From Flexithrix dorotheae DSM 6795 (lineage in GTDB: Bacteria > Bacteroidota > Bacteroidia > Cytophagales > Flammeovirgaceae): a DNA stretch of 64,000 bases. The notes beneath the pieces are model-generated. The model did not search any database, was not told where the DNA came from, and saw only the letters and a list, made by a program, of their open reading frames with translations. The DNA lies in assembly GCF_000379765.1 (NCBI RefSeq), contig NZ_KB903520.1, positions 186,001 through 250,000 on the forward strand, in the 5' to 3' direction. Made by a program: the position numbers and the translations under genes. Below, in pieces: positions 17,219-27,423 of this stretch (positions are counted from its first letter, which is position 1; the number at the start of each line of letters is the position of its first letter).

Positions 17219-17315
17219 TTTAAATATCCATTTGGTTCAATCCCAGTTTAATAAACGGGGATAATTCTTAGGTTTGACCTGCAAACTTAAGCCAAAAGGA
17301 TTTAACGTTTTTGAT

Positions 17316-17363
17316 GGATTAAAAATCCTACGATAGTAGTTCGCCATTGCAAATGGTGAATAG
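17316..17363. repeat. extragenic repeat, copy 2 (two-hairpin element)
   Basis: Same unit as 15901-15948: GGATTAAAAATCCTACGAT is identical in both, followed by the hairpin GTTCGCCATT / AATGGTGAAT. With copy 1 it brackets two small genes of unknown function. Confidence 0.75.
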
Positions 17364-17405
17364 CCTAGGTTAAATACAATCCGTCATTATACCAAAACTC
17401 ATTTC

Positions 17406-19835
17406 TCACTCAGAGCGCAAAGAATTAACCGGATTGATTAGGGCTGTTTTGATGGCCTGGTAAGCTACTGTGGAACAGGCAATGAAAAGTGCTGCTGAAA
17501 TGGCCACCATGAAAATCCATAAATTCAGGTTAATGCTATAGGCAAAGTTTTCCAGCCATCTTTCTGAGAAAAACCAGCCTATTGGTGCGGCTATTAAAAA
17601 AGCCATCACTACTAATAAGGTGAAGTTTTTTGACAGCAACAGGATCAAGTCAGAAATAGAGGCGCCCAATACTTTTCTTATTCCAACTTCTTTTGTTCTC
17701 TGAATAGAAATAAAAATGGTTAATCCATACAAACCAAGGCAGGAAATAAAAACGGTAATAAAGGAGAAAAGATTAAAAAGGGTACTGATTCTTTTCTCTT
17801 CCTCATAGAATTGGGCAATGGCATCATCATAAAATTTATACTCGAAAAAATAATCGGGATAGTTTTCCTTCCAGGCCTTTTCAACCTTTTCCATGGTATG
17901 GGAAATTCCATTTTTATCAGAAAATAAACCGGGGTTAATTTTTAAATTTACGATGTTATAATCTGCTGGTCTTTTGGAAAAAACAACCGGATCAAGGTTT
18001 TCGTGGAGGGGAAAAGTATTGAAGTCTCTGACGACACCAATAATAATTTTTTTGTTCCCGGCAATTTCCATTTCCTTTCCGATGGCTTCATCTATATCCA
18101 ACGCTAATTTTTTGACCAATTCCTCATTTAAAATAATATAAAAGGAAGAATCTGTAGCGTTGAATGACCTTCCCCTGATGATTTCCAGATCAAATGTTTC
18201 AAAATAATTTTCATCTACACTTTTGTCAAGCGTTACAATTGATTCTTTTTCGCTGAGCGGATCAATAATATCAATCCAATTATTTCTTCCGGACATGGGA
18301 TTGTGAGAGCTAAATGTGATTTTTTCTATAGGGGCAAGATTGGATATTTTACCCAAAAAATCATTTCTGAGTCTGGCTTCCGTTTCCGGGATACCCACTG
18401 TAATGATGGCCTCTTTCTGAAATCCTAAATCCTTGGTTTGCAGGTATTGTAATTGTGAAAAAATGACAATAGTACCAATAATCATGAGCTGGGTAATTAC
18501 AAATTGTAATAAAACCAGGCCTTTGCTGAAACGGATTTTTCCGGTATTTCCACTTGCCAGTTTTTGCTTTATGGCATTAATGGGATGAAATCCGGAAATT
18601 ACAAAAGCGGGGTAAATTCCGGCAATTAGCCCAATGCTTAGGCAAAGCACCAAAAGAAATGAAGCCAATTCAAGGTTTAAGGGGAAAATAGCAGAGTTGT
18701 TGATGGATAACAAATCATGAAATTTGAGCAGGGATAGTTCGGCCAAACCTACTCCAATTATTGCTGCAATGATGGTGAGCATATAAGTTTCACCCAGAAA
18801 TTGCAGAATTAAGTTTATCCGGGAACTTCCCAATACTTTTCTGATGCCAATTTCCTTCGAACGAATAAGTGATTGGGCTGTGGAAAGGTTGCTGAAATTT
18901 ATTCCTGAAGTAATGAGTAATAATAAACCAATAAGGCTTAATCCCATAAGCGTTTCTTTACTCACTACTTTATTGAAATTGCTAAATCTGGTATCATGGT
19001 GCATTTCTGATAAGGGTTGCAAATGATATATTCTTTCTTCAGCTATTTTTTTAGACACAAATCTGGAATGAATTTGTTTGATTTTCTCTTCGGTGGTCTG
19101 TACATCAGCTTCTTCATGAAGTTTTAAAAAGCACTGGTAATTTCCGCTTAATGCATACCATTCATCCATCCAGCTATTTTTCCCATCTCTTAATGTGGAA
19201 AGTGAAGCCATAATATGAAACTGGAAATCTGAATTGGCTGGAAAGTCTGAAATAACTCCTGTGATTTTACATTGCCAGTCGTTATTGATGAGAATGGATT
19301 TCCCTAACACATCAATAGAAGAATAGGTTTTCTCAGCCAGGGATTGGGTAATGATTACCGAATTTGGCTCAGCAAGGGCCAACTTAGGATTTCCACTTAA
19401 CCACCTAAAATCAGGATGGGCAAAATCCAGCACTTCAAAAAAATCTGGTTCAAGAAAAGTAAACCCATTTTGCTTAAATAATCTGGGTTCACTTTCTTCA
19501 GGGAAAGATTTTAAAAGTATCTCACCTCTGTTATAAAGTGCCGTAACTTTTTCCGCCTGTGGTAATTCTTTTTCCAAAATATTGGGAAAAGGGAAGGAAA
19601 TTCCTGTTCTGTATTCTGGTTCAGGACTTTGATTTACATTTGTGGTCACCCGGGTTATCCTGTAAATTCTTTCACTGTCAGAATGGAATTTATCGAAATT
19701 GCTTTCATTTTTTATCACCAAAAAAATGATCAGGCAACATGCGATGCCAAGGCTCAATCCAAGGCAATTAATAATTGAGGTGGCTTTGTTTTTTACTAAG
19801 TTTCTTATGGCCGATCTAAAAAAATATCTGAACAT
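17406..19835 (-). CDS. FtsX/MacB-like ABC transporter permease, array copy 5 (last)
   Basis: An 809-residue double-FtsX permease of the Bacteroidota type: TM1 (about 22-42), a MacB-like periplasmic domain (45-280), three TM helices (about 285-400), a linker helix, a second periplasmic domain (455-680), three more TM helices and the C-terminal NPVNSLRSE shared by the array. The motif KEVGIRKVLGAS occurs after the second periplasmic domain and a similar EIGIRKVLGSS after the first. MacB-type permeases drive mechanotransmission and efflux with a separate ATPase; none is encoded nearby. It is last in transcription order, 37 bp after copy 4. Substrate unknown. Confidence 0.88.
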   Translation of the reverse strand: MFRYFFRSAIRNLVKNKATSIINCLGLSLGIACCLIIFLVIKNESNFDKFHSDSERIYRITRVTTNVNQSPEPEYRTGISFPFPNILEKELPQAEKVTALYNRGEILLKSFPEESEPRLFKQNGFTFLEPDFFEVLDFAHPDFRWLSGNPKLALAEPNSVIITQSLAEKTYSSIDVLGKSILINNDWQCKITGVISDFPANSDFQFHIMASLSTLRDGKNSWMDEWYALSGNYQCFLKLHEEADVQTTEEKIKQIHSRFVSKKIAEERIYHLQPLSEMHHDTRFSNFNKVVSKETLMGLSLIGLLLLITSGINFSNLSTAQSLIRSKEIGIRKVLGSSRINLILQFLGETYMLTIIAAIIGVGLAELSLLKFHDLLSINNSAIFPLNLELASFLLVLCLSIGLIAGIYPAFVISGFHPINAIKQKLASGNTGKIRFSKGLVLLQFVITQLMIIGTIVIFSQLQYLQTKDLGFQKEAIITVGIPETEARLRNDFLGKISNLAPIEKITFSSHNPMSGRNNWIDIIDPLSEKESIVTLDKSVDENYFETFDLEIIRGRSFNATDSSFYIILNEELVKKLALDIDEAIGKEMEIAGNKKIIIGVVRDFNTFPLHENLDPVVFSKRPADYNIVNLKINPGLFSDKNGISHTMEKVEKAWKENYPDYFFEYKFYDDAIAQFYEEEKRISTLFNLFSFITVFISCLGLYGLTIFISIQRTKEVGIRKVLGASISDLILLLSKNFTLLVVMAFLIAAPIGWFFSERWLENFAYSINLNLWIFMVAISAALFIACSTVAYQAIKTALINPVNSLRSE

Positions 19836-19871
19836 TTTATGAGGTTTATTGGATTAATGAAAATGTTTTCC

Positions 19872-20226
19872 CCTATTCCGATCTTAAAGAATTCACCGGA
19901 TTACGCACAGCAGCTTTTATCGCCTGGTAGCTAATGGTAATAAGGGCGATAACCACCGCCATTAGTCCTGAAAGGAGGAAAATCTTCGGACCTAATTCAA
20001 TTTTATAATTAAAAGTAGCCAGCCATTCCTTCATCATAAAATAGCCAATTGGAGCGGCAAGAATAGTGGCAATTAAAACCAGCCGCACAAATTCTTTGGA
20101 GAAAAGCAATACAATTCCTGAAATGGAAGCGCCCAGCACTTTTCGAATGCCCACTTCCTTGGTTTTCTGGATAGCCATAAAAGAAACCAGTCCATAAAGC
20201 CCAAGACAGCCAATGAAAATGGCAAT
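19872..20226. repeat. near-identical block shared with 22326-22680 (copy A)
   Basis: About 355 bp matching 22326-22680 with six single-base differences and no gaps. It covers the 3' ends of two adjacent permease genes. Similarity falls sharply just after AAAATGGCAAT. Confidence 0.92.
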
Positions 20227-22290
20227 ACCTGCGAACAAGTTGAAAAGTCGGAAAAGGCGTTCTTCCGAGCGGTAAAACATTTGGATATTTTCATCCAGAA
20301 AACCATACCTGAACTCTTTTCCCGGATAGGTTTCATTAAAAATTTTTTCAATGGTAGCGATATTTTGTTCAATATCTGCGAAGGCTATTTTTGAATTAAA
20401 AACCCGTTGTCGATTTTGATCCGGCATTACTATCACGGGATTAATTTTAGAATAGAAAGAAAGGTGATGAAAATCGGCTAAAACTCCACAAATTTCTATG
20501 TTTTTTTTCTTTCTGTAATTGAAGGTCTTACCAATTATTTCATTGGGGTTTTCTATTCCTAACTCCCTGATAAAAGTCTCATTAACTACTGCTTTTGTGG
20601 TGTCATTCCCCTGATAAACTTTTCCTGCCAAAACCTTGAAATCGTAGGTTTGGAAATAGTCTCCATTGGCAAAAATTTTTACCACTTCCTTGTCAATGAT
20701 TTGGTCGTCAATCGCTAAGTTGATTTTATCGCTTATTAGTATTCCAGATAATGGAGGGGCTGAAGAAAAACTGATCTGAGCTACCTCTGGCATTTGCCCG
20801 ATTTTTTCTTTGAGATAATCATTTTTGAAATCTTCACCATAGGGTTGAGTGAAGGTAAATATAGCCTCTCGATTAAATCCCAGTTCCTTTTCTTTGAAGA
20901 AGGAGAGTTGTTCCATTACCACAAGTGTTCCTATGATAAGCACCTGCGTAATGAGGAATTGAAAAACTACCAGTGCTCTTCTTAACTTTAGGCCAGAATC
21001 ATTGTTTGTAAACTTGTTTTTTAGTGCTAAAACCGGAGAATACCCGGATAACACCAAAGAGGGATAAAGTCCTGATAAAAGGGTTATGATGCTTAAGACT
21101 CCAATAATAAAGGTATAAATTAAATGATCATTTTTTAATGCCTCTCTTAATAAACTCCCTTCAAACTCAAGGTAAATGAAATCATTTATTTTGATTAGTG
21201 CGAGTTCAGTAAGGCCAAGGGCTACAACAAAAGCACTTCCTACCAGTATGGCAGTTTCAATTAAGAAAAATCCAATTAATTTTTGTCTTGAACTTCCTAA
21301 AACTTTTCTTATTCCTACCTCTCTTGAACGCTTCACCACCAAAGCGGTAGAAAGATTAATGTAGTTAATGCAGGCAATCAAAAGGATAAAAATGCCGATG
21401 CATAATATGGAATAAAGGGTTTTCCTTTCACCTTTTCTGCTGAATAAAGGATAATAATGGTCCCCCAGATGGAAATCGTTAATTGATTGCAATTCAAACC
21501 TCCATTTTTTTGCTTCCTCATCCTTTGTATTTTCAATGAGTGAGTTTGTTAGCTGTTTCTCGATTTTGGCAATTGTCTTTTCCGAGCGGTTGTTTTTATT
21601 AATTAAAATGAAATTTTGGTAAAAACTGGTTACATGGTTCCATTCTCCATTTCCTTCATAATTTTTCAATTTCAATGCTACAGGTACAAAAGCCAAGGCT
21701 TTGATGCTGGAACGCTGTGGAGGGTCTTTTACAATTCCTGTAACCGTAAGGACATCTCTTTTATCCAATGTAAGTTCCTTACCCAAAGCTTCCCCTTCGA
21801 AGAATTTAGCAGCAAGCTTTTCGGATAGTACTATGGAGTTTTTGTTTTTTAGAGACTGTAATGGTGACCCTGAAACCCATTCCCAATCAATAATTTCGAA
21901 AAATGAAGGCTCCACGCAGAGTATATTATTATCCCTATGGAATCTTTTTATATTGGTGGCTCCGGTTGCCTTGTCTGTTTTATTTATAGTGATTTCACCC
22001 GGACACTCTATTACCGGACTGATCTTTTCAATTTCAGAAAAGTTTGTCTTTAAAGCTTCTGTTACAGGAAATGGAGTCCCAGAATTATAGGAATCCTCAT
22101 GAATAGTAGTTACCCGGAAGATTCGGTCTTTATGAGTATGAAACTGATCGTAACTAAACTCATGGTTGATTACCAGGAAAATGAGCAAAGCACAGGTGAT
22201 TCCCAGCGCTAAACCAAGAATATTAATGATAGCATGCACCTTATTGCGCAATAGATTTCTGATGGAAATTTTAATTAAATAGCGTAACAT
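19873..22290 (-). CDS. FtsX/MacB-like ABC transporter permease, array copy 4
   Basis: An 805-residue paralogue with the same double-FtsX layout as its neighbours. It is closest to the gene at 22327-24753: both begin with an RNKVH-IINILGLALGITC pattern and have FSYDQFHT nearby. The last ~117 codons (plus-strand 19872-20226) are almost identical at DNA level to the same part of that gene (six differences in about 355 bp), while sequence beyond this block drops abruptly in similarity. This fits recent gene conversion. It has no ATP-binding motif of its own. It sits 36 bp downstream of copy 3 in the same probable transcript. Confidence 0.88.
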   Translation of the reverse strand: MLRYLIKISIRNLLRNKVHAIINILGLALGITCALLIFLVINHEFSYDQFHTHKDRIFRVTTIHEDSYNSGTPFPVTEALKTNFSEIEKISPVIECPGEITINKTDKATGATNIKRFHRDNNILCVEPSFFEIIDWEWVSGSPLQSLKNKNSIVLSEKLAAKFFEGEALGKELTLDKRDVLTVTGIVKDPPQRSSIKALAFVPVALKLKNYEGNGEWNHVTSFYQNFILINKNNRSEKTIAKIEKQLTNSLIENTKDEEAKKWRFELQSINDFHLGDHYYPLFSRKGERKTLYSILCIGIFILLIACINYINLSTALVVKRSREVGIRKVLGSSRQKLIGFFLIETAILVGSAFVVALGLTELALIKINDFIYLEFEGSLLREALKNDHLIYTFIIGVLSIITLLSGLYPSLVLSGYSPVLALKNKFTNNDSGLKLRRALVVFQFLITQVLIIGTLVVMEQLSFFKEKELGFNREAIFTFTQPYGEDFKNDYLKEKIGQMPEVAQISFSSAPPLSGILISDKINLAIDDQIIDKEVVKIFANGDYFQTYDFKVLAGKVYQGNDTTKAVVNETFIRELGIENPNEIIGKTFNYRKKKNIEICGVLADFHHLSFYSKINPVIVMPDQNRQRVFNSKIAFADIEQNIATIEKIFNETYPGKEFRYGFLDENIQMFYRSEERLFRLFNLFAGIAIFIGCLGLYGLVSFMAIQKTKEVGIRKVLGASISGIVLLFSKEFVRLVLIATILAAPIGYFMMKEWLATFNYKIELGPKIFLLSGLMAVVIALITISYQAIKAAVRNPVNSLRSE

Positions 22291-22325
22291 TTTAATTAAC
22301 TTTTTAAAAATTAATTTTCAATTTT

Positions 22326-22680
22326 CCTATTCCGATCTTAAAGAATTCACCGGATTACGCACAGCAGTTTTTATCGCCTGGTAGCTAATGGTAATAAGGG
22401 CGATAACCACCGCCATTAGTCCTGAAAGGAGGAAAATCTTCGGACCTAATTCAATTTTATAATTAAAAGTAGCCAGCCATTCATTCATCATAAAATAGCC
22501 GATTGGTGCAGCAAGGATAGTGGCAATTAAAACCAGCCGCACAAATTCTTTGGAGAAAAGCAATACAATTCCTGAAATGGAAGCGCCCAGCACTTTTCGA
22601 ATGCCCACTTCCTTGGTTTTCTGGATAGCCATAAAAGAAACCAGTCCATAAAGCCCAAGACAGCCAATGAAAATGGCAAT
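22326..22680. repeat. near-identical block shared with 19872-20226 (copy B)
   Basis: Second copy of the 355-bp block, in direct orientation 2,454 bp away, at the 3' end of the permease gene 22327-24753. Confidence 0.92.
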
Positions 22681-24753
22681 GCCGGCAAAGAGGTTGAGTA
22701 ACCTTAGTACGCGTTCTTCATTGTTATAAAAATTCCTGATGTCTTCATCAAGGAAACTGTATTTAAATTCCTTGCCGGGATAAGTATCTCTAAAGATTTT
22801 TTCTATTTCTGCTAAGGTTTTTTCTATCCCCGCCATCTCCACCTGAGCATTTACGGTATACCGAATTTCCGGATCAAACACCATCATTAAAGGATTGATC
22901 TGGGTATGGAAGGATTGCATGTGAAAATTTTCAATCACTCCAACAATTTGGACAGCTTGTTCATCACTATAATTAAAAGATTCCCCAATGATATCAATGG
23001 AAGAGGTAAATCCGTATTTTTTTATAAAACTTTCATTGACAACAGCTTTGGTTGTATCATTCCGTTCCGGGAACTTTCCCCCCAAAAGATTGAAATGAAA
23101 GACCTCAAAATAATCTTTATCCACATATTTGATGTCGATCATATTTTCAGCTTTTAAACTGTCATTTCCATAACTGATATCTCTGGTTGACCTAGAGCCG
23201 GAAATAGGAGGGGAGGCTGAAAAACCAACTTTTTTGATTCCTGGAATTTTTAGCATTTCCTGCTGAATAGCCTCACTTTTAAGTTCCTCTCCAAAGGGTT
23301 GTCTGAAAGTAATGATAGCATTCGTATTAAATCCTAAATCTTTGGATTTGAAAAATGATAATTGTTCCATTACCACTAAAGTGGCTATAATTAAAACCTG
23401 GGTAATCAGGAACTGGAAAATGACTAAGGAGCGTCTTAGTTTCAGGCCGGAAGTATTATTGGAAAACTTGTTTTTTAATGCCATAACCGGAGCGTAGCCG
23501 GATAGTACAAAAGCCGGGTAAAATCCTGATAGTAAGGTGGTCGTTCCTAAGATTCCAAAAATAAACAGATACAATCTCCAATCACCCGTAATGGCTTCTC
23601 TTAATAAACTGCCTTCAAAATCAATATTTATAAAATCTTTTAATTTGATCAATGAAAGTTCAGTAAGTCCAAGGGCAAAGAGCAGGGAAAAACTGACAAT
23701 TATGGAGGTTTCCATTAGAAAAAATAAAATAAGCTTTTTTCTGGAGCTGCCTAAAACTTTCCTTACTCCCACTTCTTTTGATCTGTTCACTACCAAAGCA
23801 GTGGATAGGTTAATATAATTTATGCTGGCGATAAGCAAGATAAAAATACCTACAAAAAATAAAGCCCAAAGGGTATTCAAATCTCCCTTATTGCTATTAA
23901 TTGGGAAATAATTTTTATCAAAATGAAAACTGGTTAGGGATTGTAATTCCAAAGACCAATTGTCAATATAGTCTTTATCCGTATTTGCTTTGAGTAAACC
24001 GGTAAGCTGCTTTTCAATTTTAGCAATTGATTGTTCTGAGAGGCTGCTTTCTTTAAGGAGTATAAAATTTTGATAACCACTGGATACGCTACCCCAGTCG
24101 GGATTCTTGGAAACGTCAAAACTATAAATTTCTGAAGGAACAAAAGCCAGTGCACTTACACTTGTATGTGGATGAGGATTTTCAACAATTCCTACCACAG
24201 AAAGGTCTGTACCGTTTAGTGTGAGGGTCTTGCCCAAAGCATCTCCTCTAAAAAACTTGTCTGCCAGTTTTTCGGATAAAACTATTGCATGCTTATTCTT
24301 AAATGCAGTTCCGGGTGATCCGGAAATCCATTTCCAGTCGAATATTTTGAAAAAAGTTGAATCAACCCCAAGAATATCATTATCCCTATAGAAAATTTCT
24401 TCATCCTCTACTCCGCTAATTTTATCGATTTGCTTAATTCTGATTTCCTCTCTGCCCATCACTACGGGACTTATCTGCTCAATTTCCGGGAAATTGTTTC
24501 TTAAAGCTTCTGTTACAGGAAAGGGAGTCCCGGGATTATAGAATGTTTCTTCCCCAAAAACCGGGAGGGTAGTTACCCTGAAAATTCGGTCTTTTTTGGT
24601 GTGAAACTGATCATAACTAAATTCATGATTGACAACCAAAAATATGACAAGTGAACAGGTAATTCCCAATGCTAATCCCAGAATGTTGATTATAGAATGT
24701 ACCTTGTTACGTAAAATGTTTCTTACCGAAATTTTAAAGAAATAGCTTAGCAT
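22327..24753 (-). CDS. FtsX/MacB-like ABC transporter permease, array copy 3
   Basis: An 808-residue permease with TM1 (about 21-41), periplasmic domain (about 45-285), a TM cluster (about 290-400), a linker TM (about 430-450), second periplasmic domain (about 460-680) and a final TM cluster ending in NPVNSLRSE. The first half is clearly diverged from copy 4, yet the final 117 codons are nearly the same at DNA level. It is preceded by a 122-bp gap, the longest in the array, where an internal promoter could lie, although no good motif was found. No cognate ATPase is present. Confidence 0.88.
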   Translation of the reverse strand: MLSYFFKISVRNILRNKVHSIINILGLALGITCSLVIFLVVNHEFSYDQFHTKKDRIFRVTTLPVFGEETFYNPGTPFPVTEALRNNFPEIEQISPVVMGREEIRIKQIDKISGVEDEEIFYRDNDILGVDSTFFKIFDWKWISGSPGTAFKNKHAIVLSEKLADKFFRGDALGKTLTLNGTDLSVVGIVENPHPHTSVSALAFVPSEIYSFDVSKNPDWGSVSSGYQNFILLKESSLSEQSIAKIEKQLTGLLKANTDKDYIDNWSLELQSLTSFHFDKNYFPINSNKGDLNTLWALFFVGIFILLIASINYINLSTALVVNRSKEVGVRKVLGSSRKKLILFFLMETSIIVSFSLLFALGLTELSLIKLKDFINIDFEGSLLREAITGDWRLYLFIFGILGTTTLLSGFYPAFVLSGYAPVMALKNKFSNNTSGLKLRRSLVIFQFLITQVLIIATLVVMEQLSFFKSKDLGFNTNAIITFRQPFGEELKSEAIQQEMLKIPGIKKVGFSASPPISGSRSTRDISYGNDSLKAENMIDIKYVDKDYFEVFHFNLLGGKFPERNDTTKAVVNESFIKKYGFTSSIDIIGESFNYSDEQAVQIVGVIENFHMQSFHTQINPLMMVFDPEIRYTVNAQVEMAGIEKTLAEIEKIFRDTYPGKEFKYSFLDEDIRNFYNNEERVLRLLNLFAGIAIFIGCLGLYGLVSFMAIQKTKEVGIRKVLGASISGIVLLFSKEFVRLVLIATILAAPIGYFMMNEWLATFNYKIELGPKIFLLSGLMAVVIALITISYQAIKTAVRNPVNSLRSE

Positions 24754-24875
24754 TTTATCTTCTTTTTGAAAGTGAGTATCAGTAATAATTTTTAATTAGA
24801 AATATCATCTGATTGTCAATTAGTTATAGTACAATTGAATGAATTTGATTTTGTCCAAATATTGAATTTAAATTT

Positions 24876-27383
24876 TTATTCCGATCTTAAAGATTTTGTC
24901 GGGTTCATGATGGCGGCTTTTATGGATTGGTAACTTACAGTGAACCAGGCAACTAATATTGAAATAATACCGGAAACCAAAAATACTTCCCATGATATGG
25001 CAATTCTATAGGCAAAGTTTCCCAACCAGCCATCTACCATCCACCACGAAACGGGAATGGCTATGAATAAAGCGATTCCGATGAGTTTGGTAAATTCATT
25101 GGAAATTAGAAAAACCAGATTGGGAACGGATGCTCCTAATACTTTTCGGATGCCAATTTCCTTTGTCCTTTGTTCTGCGGTGAATGCTGCCAGTCCAAAC
25201 AAACCAAGACAGGCAATAAAAATAGCCAGAAAGGTGAGCAGGCCAAATCCTTTTCCCAATTGCTCTTCCGATTTGAAGGTGGTATCAAAGGCATCATCCA
25301 GAAAACGGTATTCAAAAGGCATTCCCGGGCTCAATTTATTCCATTCTGATTTGGCATAAGCAATGGTTTCAGCAATATCATTGGTGGTAATTTCGGTGTC
25401 ATCCAAACGGATAGATAAATAGCCTCCGAAATTATACTGGTTCCAATGTGGGTTGTTCTTGTGAAATACAACCAGGGCACTCACATTATTATGCAGGGAT
25501 TGAAAGTTGAAATTTTTCAGGATACCACAGACTTCATAAGTTGAATTTTCTCCTCCCGGATAATGTAAAATCTGACCAATTGCAAAGTCAGGACTGTCAG
25601 GATCAATGCTCCAGCCCAGTTCCTTCACTGCAGTTTCGTTTAGAATTACCTTGCCAAAATCGCTCTCATTTCCATTCCCAAAAGTATTGCCCGCAAGTAA
25701 TTCCAGCCCAAGTGTGGAAATATAATCCTCATCGGTTAGAAGCCCGTTGATTGGAATTTCGGCCATTTCTACTCCGTATGCTTTGTAGTGATCTTCAAAG
25801 TAAATAAATGGGGGAGTAGCATTGGAAAAAGCGCAGTTTTCAACTCTTGATTGTTTTAGAATGGCTTGTTTATAATATTCCTGATTTGCGCCAAGTTTGT
25901 CCAGGTTGGAAATAATGAGAAGGTTTTCCTTATTAAATCCCAAATCCTTATTTCGGGTGTATTCCAATTGGTTGTACACAAACAAGGTGCAGATAATCAG
26001 GGTAATGGAAATGGAAAATTGAAATATTACCAACAGGTTTCTTAGTCCGCCAAAAGAATTTTTTGGCTCTTTCCCGATTTTATTTTTCATTACTTCTACC
26101 GGCTTAAATCTGGTAAGGAAAAATGCCGGATAACTTCCGGAAATGATTCCCAGAATAATCGTAAAAATGAAAATCCCAATCAGCCATACTGGATTAAAAA
26201 TAATTTCCAGGTCAATTTGCTTTCCGGTAACCTGATTAAAAGGAAGCCTGAATATTTCTGCCAGTCCAAGGGCAAGGATCAAGGAAAGCAAACAAAGCAA
26301 AGTGGATTCAATTAAAAACTGATAAATCAATAATTTTTTTCCAGATCCTAAAACTTTCCTTACACCTACTTCCTTAGCCCTTCCTGAAGATTTGGCTGTA
26401 GATAAATTCATGAAGTTTATAGAGGCCAGCATCAAAATAAATATCCCGATGGAAGAAAAAACATAGACATATTTGATATCGCTTATGGGGCCTAAGCGAT
26501 TATAGACCCCATTGGAAAATAGATGAATATCTGTAATTGGAAGCAGGAATAATTCCCATTTCTTGCCTTTCTTTTCATAATCTTCATAAGAATAGCCGTA
26601 AACCCGTTCCATAGTTCCTCCTGCATACTTTCTCGGAACCTCTGGAAGTTTGGCTTCAATGGCAGCAATATTGGTATTTGGCTTAACTTTCACGTAAGTC
26701 ACTACCTGTGTCCAGATCCAGCTCCATTCCATTTCCCGAAAATGGGGGAATGAATAGCTGGAAGCCAGTAAATTAAACTTAAAATGGGAAGTTTTGGGAA
26801 TATTTTCAATTACTCCGGTGACTTTCAGGTTTATTTTCTCACTACCGGAATTGACCTGAAGTACCCTGCCCATTGGGGAAGTGGCCTTGCCAAAATATTT
26901 TTCAGCGGCTTCTTTGGTAAGTACTACCGTGTTTTGTTCCTGTAGTGCTGTGGCCGGGTTACCTTCCATAAATTCAAAAGAAAATACATTGAAAAAATTT
27001 GGATCCCCTCCCAGTAAATAAGCTTCATTAAAAGATTTTGTGTGATCTTCCCCATCCGTGTAGCTGACAACCAGAGCATTGAAAGGAGTATAAATTCTGG
27101 TGACTTCCTCAAATTCCGGGATTTCGGCAATTAATCCTTCGGCCACTGCCGGTCCGGTAGAGCCTAGATGATCCTCATTATTTCCCCAAATATTGGTTTG
27201 ATCTATTCGGTAAATGCGTTCTGCATCCTGATGAAATCGGTCATAACTTAATTCATCACTTACATAAATCATTACAATTAAGGTGCAGGCTATTCCTATG
27301 GCCAGTCCCACAATGTTGATTATGGAATAAAACTTTTGCTTAATGATATTTCTAATGGCAATTTTCCAAAGATTTTTCAGCAT
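24876..27383 (-). CDS. FtsX/MacB-like ABC transporter permease, array copy 2
   Basis: An 835-residue permease, the longest and most different of the five (start MLKNLWKIAIRNIIKQKFYS; ends NPTKSLRSE). Layout is the same: TM1, a large periplasmic domain, a TM cluster with KEVGVRKVLGSG, a second periplasmic domain, and a TM cluster with KEIGIRKVLGAS. Its distinct N-terminal periplasmic region suggests a different substrate or partner from copies 3 and 4. It follows copy 1 by 40 bp and so is probably cotranscribed. Confidence 0.88.
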   Translation of the reverse strand: MLKNLWKIAIRNIIKQKFYSIINIVGLAIGIACTLIVMIYVSDELSYDRFHQDAERIYRIDQTNIWGNNEDHLGSTGPAVAEGLIAEIPEFEEVTRIYTPFNALVVSYTDGEDHTKSFNEAYLLGGDPNFFNVFSFEFMEGNPATALQEQNTVVLTKEAAEKYFGKATSPMGRVLQVNSGSEKINLKVTGVIENIPKTSHFKFNLLASSYSFPHFREMEWSWIWTQVVTYVKVKPNTNIAAIEAKLPEVPRKYAGGTMERVYGYSYEDYEKKGKKWELFLLPITDIHLFSNGVYNRLGPISDIKYVYVFSSIGIFILMLASINFMNLSTAKSSGRAKEVGVRKVLGSGKKLLIYQFLIESTLLCLLSLILALGLAEIFRLPFNQVTGKQIDLEIIFNPVWLIGIFIFTIILGIISGSYPAFFLTRFKPVEVMKNKIGKEPKNSFGGLRNLLVIFQFSISITLIICTLFVYNQLEYTRNKDLGFNKENLLIISNLDKLGANQEYYKQAILKQSRVENCAFSNATPPFIYFEDHYKAYGVEMAEIPINGLLTDEDYISTLGLELLAGNTFGNGNESDFGKVILNETAVKELGWSIDPDSPDFAIGQILHYPGGENSTYEVCGILKNFNFQSLHNNVSALVVFHKNNPHWNQYNFGGYLSIRLDDTEITTNDIAETIAYAKSEWNKLSPGMPFEYRFLDDAFDTTFKSEEQLGKGFGLLTFLAIFIACLGLFGLAAFTAEQRTKEIGIRKVLGASVPNLVFLISNEFTKLIGIALFIAIPVSWWMVDGWLGNFAYRIAISWEVFLVSGIISILVAWFTVSYQSIKAAIMNPTKSLRSE

Positions 27384-27423
27384 ATTATTTCTAGTTTTTT
27401 AGTCAATATTTTAATAGAATGCA

